From contig NC_092497.1 of the NCBI RefSeq assembly GCF_047495875.1, forward strand, positions 73,416,463-73,480,462: a stretch of DNA of 64,000 nucleotides. Reading direction: 5' to 3'. The DNA is from Pithys albifrons albifrons. Its lineage: Eukaryota; Chordata; Aves; Passeriformes; Thamnophilidae. The notes beneath the pieces were generated by a model that made no database searches, was not told the DNA's origin, and was given only the letters and a program-made list of their open reading frames with translations. How positions within the stretch are numbered: position 1 is the first letter of the stretch; every line of letters starts with the position of its first letter. This document shows, piece after piece, positions 37,451 through 49,206 of this stretch. A program made the position numbers and the translations under genes.

Positions 37451-37879
37451 CATTGAACAGGAAAGAGAAAGCTTCTAATCTCTTCAATTTTCTTACATTA
37501 CCCTGAAGGCTAGGGAATTAAATGAAACAGTAGCTGGTGACAACTTTAGAGAATCCTAAATGCATGACAGTAAAAATACTAAAATAGCTCAATAGTTTTA
37601 TTTTATATGTTATACACTTTATAAATTTATAATTTTTTATATACATTAATCTTGACCCTACAGGAAGAAACAGGTTAGAAAAGACTGCCTCTTGCATATA
37701 TGTCTTAAGGAGAGAAGCCTTCTGAATTCAGTATCTGACTGGTTCAGATTTGGAAGCGACATTTTATTAAAAACGTATCATAATATAAATAATGTAAAAA
37801 ATTTATTATTTTAAAACTAAAAGTAAGCATATCACTAGTTTCATAATTTTCTTTTAGTGCATTGACTTAGCAAACTTAC

Positions 37880-38060
37880 ATTACATCTTTGATCTCTAGC
37901 AGTGCCAGTCTGTGCAATATGATGCAAACAGGAGAATTCGTTATGCTGTTAAGCTCTCCTGCATACTTCCTCCAGAATCCTTTCATCAGTCTCTCCAGAA
38001 AAGAGTGAAAGAGATCCCCACTCCGTGTCAATGGGAGGCAAGCAAGATCTTGTTGAAACA
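37880..38060 (-). CDS. Candidate internal exon of an unidentified host gene
   Basis: On the minus strand, an acceptor-like sequence (CTCTCTAGATACAG, AG at 38,062-38,061) precedes 181 bases that are open throughout and end at a consensus donor GTAAGT (37,879-37,874). The exon would have two leading and two trailing bases around 59 whole codons. The translation is protein-like, alternating hydrophobic and charged residues: LFHSFLERLMKGFWRKYAGE, followed about four residues later by NSPVCIILHRLALLEIKDV, consistent with two helices. I do not recognise the family. It may belong to the same minus-strand gene as the terminal-exon-like segment at 14 kb, but that link is unproven. Confidence 0.4.
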
Positions 38061-38064
38061 CTGT

Positions 38065-41000
38065 ATCTAGAGAGTGCTTTCAACAATAAACATGCAGCTT
38101 TATTTCCTGATTAGTCATTTCTCAACTTGCATTTAACCATTACAATGCTGGGTATTTCTGACTATATAAATGCCCATCTCCCTCATTAAATCTTATTTCT
38201 GATACTGCTGAATGCTGCATGGAATCCTGCTCCCTTCAGAAACTGCAGTGTTAACTTTCAAAAATATGGAAAGAAAGCATTTATACAGCATCATCTGTAC
38301 AGATTTAATTCTTGCTCAAAACACATAGCACCTTCCTTTACATGGCTACCCATAGGAGAAGCTGCATTCCAAATGCCGCTAGCAAGATATAAATAATAAT
38401 AGTACTACATGGTTATATTTAAATGGGAATAATCTTAAGGCATCCGTATACCTTCAATTCAAAGGACTGCTAAAGGCCATCATTTCCCACTCACTACTAG
38501 ACTGGGGGAGTGGGGAGTCATACAATAAAAGGATATACACAATTATTATAGCATTACCATTTGCAATCCTAGAGCTAAAGGTCAGTGTGGTTTGCTACTG
38601 TAATATTTCCAGGGATTTATATCTTGCCTGCATAAAACTTTCCTCCAGGTTAATATTTTCTACAGTGAGTGTTGGTCTGGATATGAACTTTATTTTTTGT
38701 TTTCAGGATAAAAAAAAAAGAAGAAAAATCTTCACTATAGATGCAGTTCTGGACCTGAGTTGTTTTAAATTTATGCTGTCTTGTAAACATATGCAGTTTG
38801 GAGTTAGGAGCTCTGCTTTAGAATTTGAGATCTCAGAAAAAGTGACTCAAAGTGATTTCAGAGTTTGAAAATAAAAAAAAAGTAATAATGTTGAAATCAT
38901 AATTTTCAAGTTTTATAAGGCCCTAAGCATTTGTGTGTCCACATGCAGGTGACAGGTACAGTTTTATTATTCACGGGAGTAACATATGTCTTAAACAAGT
39001 AATTCCTCATTCAACATTTGAAAATTAATTTTATTTGGACTGTAATAAATAGCGATCTATTATCACAGTGAAAATATCACAGTTCTGGAAGCTAAGTGCT
39101 GTTTGCCTCCCAAGAGAGGTGCTAAGCATCTGGACCTCAGTGGGCAATAAGACATTTCAGAATGTATTTTCCTAGGGAGCCCCCTTGCAGCTGGGACAGG
39201 GGCTGATGAGCACTGTGAGTAATTGCCCTGCATTGAAAAAGTTAGTAGGGAAGGTCAGTAGGGAAACTGCTGCCTCTCCAGGCCTGTCTCCCCTCACCCT
39301 CACTTCCATGACAACTTCCAAATTTTCCTTGCTCCCACCCACCCTATGGCTGACCTGAGTAACCAGACTTCCACAGTCCCTGCCTCAACTCAGACACAAG
39401 CTTGTGCCAGTTGCATTTGCAGCCCTCTTGGCTGCCTTAGCATTCTCTCAGCAATCTCACTGAAAATCAGTTTAAATGCTGAGGGTTTAAAACAGTCTTC
39501 TTTGAAGCCAGCTGCTCATGATACTCTTCCTTGCTAAGCCGTGTTTCTTCATTAAGAATTAATCAGGCAGATTAAGTAACTTATGTTCCCCCTTTTCCCA
39601 CACTTTTAGCTTATCTGTTTTGCTATGTGCCCCATCTAAGAGACATGCACCTACACTGGAGTGGTGGCCCTGAGGAGCAGGAACTTGTGGGACATCTTTT
39701 TCACTCTTTTCCCCACTTGATTTTTTCACCCTGCTTCTTTCTCAAGAGAAATTCACACCTAAGTGTTAAAACCAGCCTTTACCAGCTCACGTGGCTTTGA
39801 AGAGAGAAATGGTGTGAGGAGCTTCATGCTTTGAATTCTGGGGAGAGAGATCCCTCTGTTTCCCATCCTGAGCCACATGTCCTTGTACAGGGGAGGTAAT
39901 TTGTAGACTTCTGGAGACTTCCGTCTATGAAGGTCTCATCTTCCTTGTCTCTCTTTTCTTCCATCATTGTCAGCCTCTTACTTTTCTCCATCTTGATCTT
40001 TCCTGACTTTGGATGTTAACTTCTACCCAGCACAGCATCATTCTCCAGGACTATCATACACAGTCTGGCCCAACCTCATACCCCTCTGTGTGCAGCTGGG
40101 GACAGATCTTCAGCAAGTACTTAAACCTTTCTCTGTTGTTTGAAGTCATGATCTAGTTCATGTTTATTATTTTTCCCACCTCTGTGAATTACTCCTTTTA
40201 ATGTTTTTCTTCTTTATTTTGTCAAATTATGTCCTGAAGTATTTTGAAAGGAAAAAATATATAATTTCTATCCAAACACACTCTGATGAAAACACTAGTT
40301 TATCAAATATTTACCCTCTACTCAGCAACTCAGTCTTTCCTCATATTCAAGTATGCCCAAGACTTTAAGAAATAAGTTTAAGTACTACTGCTTCTGGTTT
40401 TAAATCTAAAGGAAATGGATGACAGCATTACACTAAATTGATTTACAATAAAATTGAGTCTCACTCTAGTAGAAATTTTCAGCTCTACTACAACTGTGTG
40501 TCAGTGTTTCCTATTTTAAACTTTCAATTCAACATCAGCACTAAAGAAACAGTCCTTCCATTTGTCCCACTGTAAACTGTAAAGCTCTGCAGTGCAGAAT
40601 TATGATGGTGAAGCTAAAAACTGCTTTTCTTACACTGACTAAATTATTTCCACTTTGTGAGGAGACTTCTGCCTTGTGAAAGCATATTAAATCCCTTGTC
40701 TAGGCATTTCTTCTGTCTTTAAAAGGTAATTGGCCTTCTGGCATTTTTTTCCTTTCCATATCAGAAGGATTTTCTTTTTGAGTGTTTTCTATTAATCATT
40801 ACCCACATTGTAAATTCTAATCCTACAAAGCTTCCAAAAATTACAGAACTTTTAAAAATGCTATCTTTTTGAATACAAATGCTAAACAACTTATTTTAAT
40901 GTGAGTGCAATGCCTGATATCTGCAGCTGTAGTGCCCTTTCAGGTAAAAAATACCTTGACATTGGATCTACTATCATGAAGGCATCTGTGCAGTATATCT

Positions 41001-42480
41001 CAGGATGGGTGAGAGAGATGATAAAATACTTCTTTTATTAGAATGGATAAGAATTAAATTGCTTTCTTCAAAAAATGAAATCATGTTAAAGGAAGTAATT
41101 AGCTGCTCAGTTTTTACGTTTTGAAGTGTTAACTATTTGGGTATTGCTCATAAGAAGGGGTGAAGAGAAGGTCTAATCCTCAAGAGACTGAGCTTTCTTT
41201 TGGGTTGTTGTTTGGTTTTGGGGTTTGTTTTTGTTTTTGTTTTTCTTTCTTGAGGTTTCACTAATTCCAGTGTCAGAAGAGTGTGTGTTTCGTTATTGTA
41301 GAGCAGTAATTGAAGGAATGGTATATTCACAAACTCTTTCGGGAAACCTAGAACTGTCTCTTTGTTAAAGAATGCTGTCTTGTTACTTGTGGCATATATT
41401 TAGTAGGAAAGGGGATTTAGATATTTCAGCCTTGCTATGTACTTACACACAAACAAGTTTGGGGTGGGCTTTTGTATGCTGGATGAAGCAACAGCAAGTG
41501 GCAGTACATCACACGTCCATGAAAATTGCCTGACTCATTTAACAGATCCTTTCTGTGCAGTCTGACGTTTGCAGATTTAACACATCATCAATCTGACTAA
41601 TTAGGCAGGGCAGAGCGCTGTGTGGAAGGCTGGAAGTGCTTTCCAGTGTCTCATCTCTGTGCCTCACTACACTGTGTTTGGGGAGCAGAGCAATGGGTCA
41701 TGCACACAGCTGGAAGTCATGAGAATGTGCCTCTTCCCCTTGGCACAGCACAGTGACGGCCTGGGACACCAAGCTGAAGCAGCCCTTGTGTGCCACCACC
41801 CCAGTCCCACGTATCCCTGTGGTGTGGGGCTGTTTCAGGGGAAATAGAGATAATACTCTACCCTGGGAAGATGGGATGGGACAAGGCAGGTTATCACTTG
41901 ATCTAATCACTTGTTGCTACTGCTGGTGTCCTTCTCCTCTCCTTGTCCTTATCAGGCTCAGACTCCAGAGAATCTAAGTGGCACTGGCCATTCGGTCAGG
42001 GGTTGCAACTTTCTGGCAACTTTTGTAACCTTTCATAACACTGTTGAAAGCAGTCTTCGGAGACTGAGACTTGGAGGCAAGTAGGGGCATCAGGGAAAGC
42101 ACTTGAATGAAAAATGAGAACTGCACATGGTACAGGCTTGTGAGAAACCACATTGCCATCTCAATGTGCCTAGTTAATAGACCTTAATAAATGTGATAAG
42201 GAAGATAGCTTAAAAATACTTAGAGCTTTTACCGTTAGAAATGAGTTTAAATGTTTCTTCTGTGATTTGTCTCTCTAGTATTGTTAAAAAGAGGTGCACT
42301 GGAAAGCAGAGCACTAAACAGCCACTAAATCTGTAGCCACATATATTGTGGTTTGCAAAAGAAAGTCTATTTTTAATTCAAATTAACCTCTCAGTACACA
42401 ATTTCACAAAACAAAAGCCAGCAGATTTAGTAGAATCAGGAGAAAGGAGGACTCTTATGCACTAAGGAACCAGCCCTGTT
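38065..42480. other. Unique DNA, no supported gene
   Basis: A 93-codon plus frame (38,587-38,868) follows a good acceptor-like tract (TTTTTTGTTTTCAG near 38,705) but has a low-complexity Lys-rich start and is not convincing. GTTTTT runs occur near 41,226-41,245. The 41.6-41.9 kb part is GC-richer without recognisable structure. Confidence 0.4.
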
Positions 42481-42489
42481 ACTTATTCT

Positions 42490-42765
42490 GAGGCTTGATA
42501 ATTTTAAAAAATGTGACAGCTAAAACCCCCTGGCACATGCTGCAAAGAAGGATGCGATAAAATAATGCTACTCATCTTCAAGGCTGTCAGTTCAGCAATC
42601 AGTACTTCTATTCATCTCCACGGCCTGCTAACTCAGTGCTACCATGCGATAGATAAACGCTAATCCAAGTGACAGCGTTCAAATCAGAACTGATTTGATT
42701 GTTCACATATGATACCACAAGACACCAGAAGCCTAAAGAGTTTATAAAAATGCCTGGATGTCTCT
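42490..42765. promoter_or_regulatory. Candidate conserved non-coding element
   Basis: A balanced, repeat-free stretch with a TAATCC homeobox-type site and two TGACAG motifs (TALE homeodomain type) in close spacing near 42,515-42,675. Texture suggests an enhancer; inference only. Confidence 0.2.
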
Positions 42766-42769
42766 TGTA

Positions 42770-45700
42770 GGCACAATCCCCTTCAGAACATCTTGCAGAG
42801 TAGGATACACCAGCTCTTAAAACAGGGGTAATTTGTAGGTCACGAAAATGCTTTGGTGGCATAGTCCGTACTTATCATAATCCAGCTCTGGCTGGAGCAA
42901 GGAACACTCAAAAATAAAATGTGGTTCAGACTTTGCGAAACTCACCTATTCTGCATTCAAGTCTCCCTCACAAGAAGTGAAATCCTTTTCTTTCTCTGCA
43001 GAGACCAGACCCTCTCTTGAAGAGATCTAACATGAATACATTTGTTTCCATGCATAAAGCAGAGTATGTGGGAGAGTGGTTTTATGGCACATAAGTCAGT
43101 ATCTCGAAAGTCATCCTTGCCTCTCAGGAAACCACAGAGGTCCCTTCAACAACAGCTGCAACAGAGCTGCTATTTAAACCTGAGGCAGTACTTGGGATTT
43201 TACAGGTGTTCAATGGGAACATTACATTTAAGTTTTGAAACATAATTCTGAACAAAGGTCTGATGATATTGGTACTTTGTGGAGATTTCAAAGTTTAGTG
43301 TGCTTTTCTTACTTTTCACTAGTGTATCCTGAAGCTTTAGAGTAACACTGAGGAGAATAATTGTTCAAGTAGTTCAAGAAGACAAAGGAGATAAAGTAAT
43401 TGAAAGTGGAATGTGACCTGTAGCTGTTCAAGATCAAGAATAAAAATGAATGGCTTTTCAAGGAAATTGTCAAAGTATCTGAAAACAGTGAAATTATGGG
43501 ACTTCTAGAGACAATGGGTTTTCCTCTTGTGTCCTGGTCATTTCACAAAACAAAAAGTAAAGTTATCTTTGTAGTCTTACATTGAGAACAGATGTCTCTA
43601 TTTAACAAAGTACTTAGGTCTGTGTCTAGTTTCAACCTTAGGAGCAATTCTTTAGCCCTGTGCTTTAAATACTCAGCTGAACTAGAATGATGAAGTGAAG
43701 GGTTTCTCTGTAACCAGACTTTACACCAATTGTATATATATATATATACACACATCCACATCTCTCTCTCTAACTACTTTTATTGATTTATCTAATAGCA
43801 GGACCTTATAGTTCTTACCTTTTTCAAAGGACCTGAATAGGAAAGAAGCATTTTGCTCATACATGTTGTACCTAAAATGGATTGCTGATCTCCTAATACT
43901 ACTACATAGTTTCTATTTCTTCTTGTCATATTGATTAAAATATGTAACTGTCTTCTTTTTTCCCTAAGCATGCATTTTAGATGTACATTTAATAGTATTT
44001 TTGCAATATCATCCACAAGAGAAATGCAATTTGAACTTCTTTGAATCATACTATGCTTCTTTCCTTGGTATTCTGCTTATTCTATCTTTGGTTCTGCTTT
44101 TGTTAGTTTGTGGTGGCAGGTTGAACGATAATAGAGAAACAGAGAGAAGTCCTGTACTGAAATATCACAGAAGTGTCTTGAGAAAGGAAAAAAGTGCCAT
44201 GTGTAAAATACAAAAACACTCAGGCAGCCTGTGTATGTACTTCTTTGTGATGTCAATGGAATTTCAGCAGTCGTTAAATTTGCTGAGACACTTGTGTGAG
44301 CTTCAGGCACTTAAGTCTTTTAAATTTGATCTTTTGATTTTATTATAGGTGGCGGGATTTTGTTTTTCCCAGTTCTTTAGGCCAGTGTTACAACTAATGC
44401 TTTCTCTATACTACATATAGGATTAAACCATGGATTAAACTGTGAATTTACATTGCACTTGGAAATGCACATCTCACTTAGCAAGTTTACTTGTGTTGTT
44501 CTCATCCTCCTCATCACATTTGAGTTGCATTGGACACCTGTGGTCTCTTCCAAAATAGAGTAGACTGTTCTAAACAGATCACATTTTTCTTGCTCTCTCT
44601 GTATGGGAAGTTTTTTACAACATGTTCCATCCTCCTCCAGGTTTTACTGTGCTTCCTGCTGAATGACTAATACTCCAGTATTTCATTCAGTGAAGACTCC
44701 CTGCACTCAGCAAGTGCATAGCGTACTTAGGCCTGGGAACTGAAATGCAGGCAGTCTCCATATCTGTGCAAAGACTGCCCCTTCCTATACTAAATGATTG
44801 CTGCTCAGTACCCACTGACTGGTCCCACTCTATGGGTACACTTGACAGGGCAGATTTATTTAATCTGGCCCTGGAAGTGCTACTATCCCTGAGGATATAA
44901 TATCTGTTGTGGTGAGTGATTGCTTCATCACCAGTGAAGGGATCAGTGACTGCTCTCAGGTGCATGATTTTATGATTTTAAAATCTGTTAGAATGAATAA
45001 ACAAAAATCAATTGCAACTATTTATTAATAGTTGTTTTTATTAAACCCGCATGCTTTAGCATTGCTGGTTAAAATTAAAAATTACATTAGGGTTTGTATA
45101 GTTTATTATTTGATTAGATGGGAAGAAAAGATATAACCTTGCTGAGAGGTTGATGAATTCAGATACAGATGACCAGTACTTGACAGATTCTATCAGAAAA
45201 CTAAACAAGAGAAGAGTATGTACGCTCGCTACCAGCTGTCACAGTATTGAACAATGAATGTTTGATGAACCTGACCTGCAAACACACACATCCGTGTGTA
45301 AGTCAGCTTTAAGTAGTGGCTGGCTGACAAAATTAACAAGAAGCCTTTGTGGGTAATACATATAAATATATATTAAAAACCATTTATTTAGATCTCTCTT
45401 AATAGAACCACACCAGTAAAATTTTAAGTACAACCCCATTTTGGCTAAATGAGATCTGATGGAGAATGAAGTCATGGTCTAATGGAGGCTGATGGAGCTG
45501 TGTCCTTTTACAGCAGACATTACCTTGAATCATGCTGTTCATACCATCTCTATTATCTTCAAACAATTCACAATGAATCTTGCAAATAGGTACCAACTGC
45601 TGAAATTCTGAAGATATTTTCTTTTGCTTGTTTGCTTTAATAGTTGTGTCTGACTTTTTGTTACCAAAAAAGAAAGAAAAAGAAACATGACAAAGAGCAA

Positions 45701-48060
45701 GAAATCTAGTTACCATTGTCCGACTTCAGTAAATACTTTCTACATCCAAAGGGAAGTAACTCTTGGGCTAAGCCAACAACTATAATTGCAATGAAAACCA
45801 GCTTGTGAAGACAGCTTCCTCTAAGCAGCAGATCCTGGATGTATTATCCCATCTTATTGCAGGCAAACAAGGTTCTTTGTTTTGTCTTCTGTTACTGTTG
45901 CTTTTACCTACCTGGGGAAGATCCTTGTGCCACTCTGTCCTTATTATTAGACCGCAGGTGATAACAGTGTTCTTTCATCTGGATGAGATCCTAACAGGGA
46001 GAGAGTGTATGGTACAAATGACTTGTTGAACTAGTAACACTTTAGGGCAAAAATGCTTATCACTCATTATTTTGTTTTACAGGTATGCAGCCCTGATATA
46101 AAATGTACCAACCTGTAAATAGTGAAGAGTAGCAAGAAAAGAAAAAAAAGTCTGGCCTCCACTGCTTCACTGTTTCTCTTTTCACTAGATGTTCAGAGTT
46201 TGCAGGAGGTGTTCTAGGTATTTTCTAGTACCTTGTCCCTCATGCTAACATTGAGGCAAGCTATATTTTGTGTGGAAAATACAGCTAAGGACTGAATCCT
46301 AAATAGCTCCAAAAATAGAAGAAAAAAGGAGATGCTTATGCCCCAGTTCTGGAAAAATCAGTATTTATCAATCTAAATATTTTTGCCTTTACACCCTTCT
46401 CTCTGACTCTTTTGTCTGTTTGTCAAAGGAAAGAAATTTAGACTCCCAGTGTTTAAATTACAAGTGGCAGTAGGCAAAGTTTGGAGAACTTTCATCTTTT
46501 AACAGAGTGGTTGATGTAGTAAGAAATAACAGTTGAACCCTTTTGGAAGACAGATCTGCAGTTGGTCTGGATTTTTTTCCAAACATGTCAGTTAGTCTAC
46601 ATAACAGATACCATTTTTCCTTACAGCACTTGCTGTGCTAATAATATTCTCAGACATTATACAACTATAACAGTACTAAGTCACTGCTAGAGAGGATAAA
46701 ACCCATCTAATAAATAATTCCATAAAATAAGGGATGTATGGGCCCATGGCTATTATGCAAACCCCCCTATATTTAAAATATGAACCAACCAAAAACAGCT
46801 TCACATGCTTTGTTTCACTGGAGTATTGTAATCTGAGAAAAATCCTCACAATCTAATATTTCAAATCTGTAACTATCAGAAATGCCCACTCAGTGCCAAA
46901 ACATACCAATCTGTCACGGGAAAGGTAGTAGTCAAAGAATAGTGTCTTGAGTTGTGTTTCAAAATTTGAAGGATATTAATATGAATTACTTGCTTTGGTA
47001 GTGTTATCTACATGTCATTTGCCACTGAGACCTTTCCTTATCTACTGAGGCCAGCATGCAAGTGAGCTGTTTGGTGCAATTCAACTGAAGTCAAAGGTGT
47101 TCCTTTCCTCTCTTAGGATGTGATTATTTAATATTTATCTCATCTCTCTTTCTTTTACATTGTCTATTTCTCAGGTAAAAGGCAATTTTTTTCCCCAATG
47201 GTAACAATGAGAAGTTAGGTATATGCATGAACATCTGTTTAGAGATAAAAGCCGTAGCATCTGATAGAGAAGAAAATTTGTCTCATATCCTGTTCCCATG
47301 CAAACATCAACAGATTTCAGCGACAAGTGTCTGGGAGAAAGTTGGTGTCAAAACTGTTTTACATCCATGCCTTTTTTCTATACCATAATGAAGGGATAAT
47401 AAGCTGCAATAATAAACTTCAGGGGATTTGATAATATAGCCTGCAGGTGTCTAGTAAGGATAAGTGAACTGGCCCAGTGCCTGGCCTGGCATTTGCTTCA
47501 ATAGTTCAATTTTGGCAGCTTTTCTCAATCTGAGATTACTGCCTCTTCCTTCTCATCTCTGATTTAACCTTTCAACAAATGTATGCCAGTGACAGATTAG
47601 ATATTTGACTGAAGTACTGATCTAATATTTATTTCTTTTCATAATAGGGCCATTTCCAGGTTACCCCTTTGTTACAACCCGCCCCAGAAGGTGATGGTAA
47701 CCCAGGTTCATGTTAGTAAGTCCTTTGAGGCAGATTAAAGTGAAACAACACTGAATGGCTGGTGTTTATGAATACGTTTGGCATATTTTAGAACAATTTC
47801 GTTGCAATGGAAAGCAGGTATGTAGTAATTTTGTTTGTATTATTATCTATAGTAATATAACATTACAAAAGCATACAAATATCAGTAAAGAAAATATATA
47901 CGGAAAAGAAAGAAAGATTAAAAAGGGTAAGAGAAGAAAGATGTCACCACTCATGGAACCAGTGACAAGGCTTGATTGTTGCAATTCAGATGTCTGTTGG
48001 TTGAAGTGATATTCGCAGTCTTGATCCATTGCAGGTGGGGGAAGCCCATGAAACACAGAG
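42770..48060. other. Unique AT-rich DNA, nothing recognised
   Basis: Open frames up to 115 codons (44,001-44,348 plus) overlap frames on the other strand and show no domains. A short (TA)n run followed by CA repeats lies at 43,734-43,752. No repeat family recognised. Confidence 0.4.
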
Positions 48061-48079
48061 CTCAATGGGTTAATATACG

Positions 48080-48640
48080 TTCAGGTATATGTGGGAACAG
48101 CCAAGCACCTCCTCTGGGGGGAGGATTTTTAGAGTATCTGTTGCAACATTGTGGATCAAGCACAGTCTTCGGTGGAAGGCCCCAGAAATGAAACTGGCAG
48201 CACTTTGGGGTCTTTAACGGCTTATGACACTTTCTAGGACAGGAAAGCTGCCTCTCACGTAAGTGTAGTTGAGACAGTTATGCCTCATCAGAAGGGATGA
48301 ATACCCCCGGGCCTACATGTGAGTGTTCTGTGTGAATGTGACCTTCCCCAGGATAGGGTGGGGGGGTGTTTTACAATTGAGCCAGATGTGTAAGGAAGGA
48401 CATGTGTAAGGAAGGATGTGATAAAAAGCACCACTCCATCTTGCAGGACCTGCTTCTTGTCTGGCTCCGCACTCAGATTGTGGCCTCTGGTAGTGAGTGT
48501 TCATTCCCCTTGTCATAAGCAGATCAGAGGTTTTGCTGTCACACTCTTCCTCCATCTTGGCTGGGGGTGGTGCCGATTAAGCCCCAGCAAAGCACCCTGT
48601 CATCTTGGTAGAGTGGCCAAATATTTTGAGTAATTAACCA
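48080..48640 (+). mobile_element. Possible old LTR fragment
   Basis: A GC-richer block with a TATA-like box (GATAAAAAGC near 48,420) followed by a pyrimidine-rich GCTTCTTGTCTGGCTCC stretch, an arrangement seen around R-U5 of ERV1-type LTRs. A tandem duplication of about 16 bp (TGTGTAAGGAAGGA) lies at 48,387-48,418 just upstream. No PBS, PPT or coding remnant was found; edges are uncertain. Confidence 0.3.
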
Positions 48641-48871
48641 TTAACATTGCGCTCTCTCCCACCCCTACAGTATGATTCTAAGTGCATGTATTACAAAGCT
48701 GTCTTATTTTCTAAGTGTATTTCAAGCAAACTATTGAGTTGTATAATAATTTTAGTAATTAGATTCTATCAGCAATGATGTGTTTTGTCTATGTTGTTCA
48801 AATTCCATCTCCCTGGTACTTTGCAGAGCAGCACATTGGCTGCAGTAAGTAGCTGCCTGCTGTGGGCTGTA

Positions 48872-48883
48872 TTTACCTGGAGT
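48872..48883. repeat. Left target-site duplication of the SINE
   Basis: TTTACCTGGAGT, repeated exactly at 49,195-49,206 on the other side of the SINE. Perfect identity supports the element boundaries to the base. Confidence 0.9.
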
Positions 48884-49194
48884 CATCAGCACGGCCAGGA
48901 TTCAGGAATGAAGATTTGGAAAGGGCTCTACCCACATGGGTGTGCCCTTCAAGCCTGCACAGTGGAGTTTTTTAGGTGAGGCACAGCATGCATGAAACTG
49001 GCACAACCCTTTAACTCCTAAGGTTCATCTGCCACGGCTGAGTGAGCTTGGACAGTGACACTGAAGTCCTCAGGACTGGAACCTACAGCCCCTGGTATTG
49101 CCAGGAGGTCTTCCCTCCAAGTACTAATGGGGGCTGACCCATCTTAGCTTCCGAGATCTGACAGGATCAGGCATCAGGGTGGCATTTAACTGCC
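48884..49194 (-). mobile_element. Chimeric 5S-rRNA-headed SINE mobilised by the nearby RTE-like LINE
   Basis: A complete 311-bp retroposed element flanked by perfect 12-bp target-site duplications TTTACCTGGAGT (48,872-48,883 and 49,195-49,206). Read on the minus strand it has three parts: a 5S rRNA-derived head (49,194-49,081) with the internal promoter region; a body (about 49,075-48,945) matching the 5' UTR of the RTE-like element at 53,938-54,072; and a tail (about 48,935-48,884) matching that element's last 52 bases at 57,602-57,653, ending GCTGATG. A SINE normally shares only the 3' end of its partner LINE, so the additional 5' UTR segment is unusual. The head promoter would be read by RNA polymerase III with TFIIIA. 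The copy is several percent diverged from its parts, so it is probably inactive. Confidence 0.88.
49081..49194 (-). pseudogene. 5S rRNA-derived sequence (SINE head)
   Basis: On the minus strand the sequence follows 5S rRNA from its first bases to its 3' end: CCACCCTGA, then GATCTCGGAAGCTAAG (box A region), TTAGTACTTGGA, a box C region GAAGACCTCCTGG, and AATACCAGGGGCTGTAGG at the end. Small deletions fall around 5S positions 24-36 and substitutions in the GGGCCTGG loop. It is not an independent 5S gene: the target-site duplication begins exactly at its first base and the SINE body follows directly. Confidence 0.9.
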
Positions 49195-49206
49195 TTTACC
49201 TGGAGT
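49195..49206. repeat. Right target-site duplication of the SINE
   Basis: Exact second copy of TTTACCTGGAGT, adjoining the first base of the 5S-derived head. Confidence 0.9.

Noticed and set aside
38587..38868. Plus-strand terminal exon after a TTTTGTTTTCAG acceptor
   Set aside because: Translation starts with a low-complexity Lys run from an A-rich tract and has no other support.
49081..49194. Functional 5S rRNA gene
   Set aside because: Several deletions and substitutions, no downstream T-run terminator directly after the 5S part, and exact target-site duplications enclose it with the SINE body.
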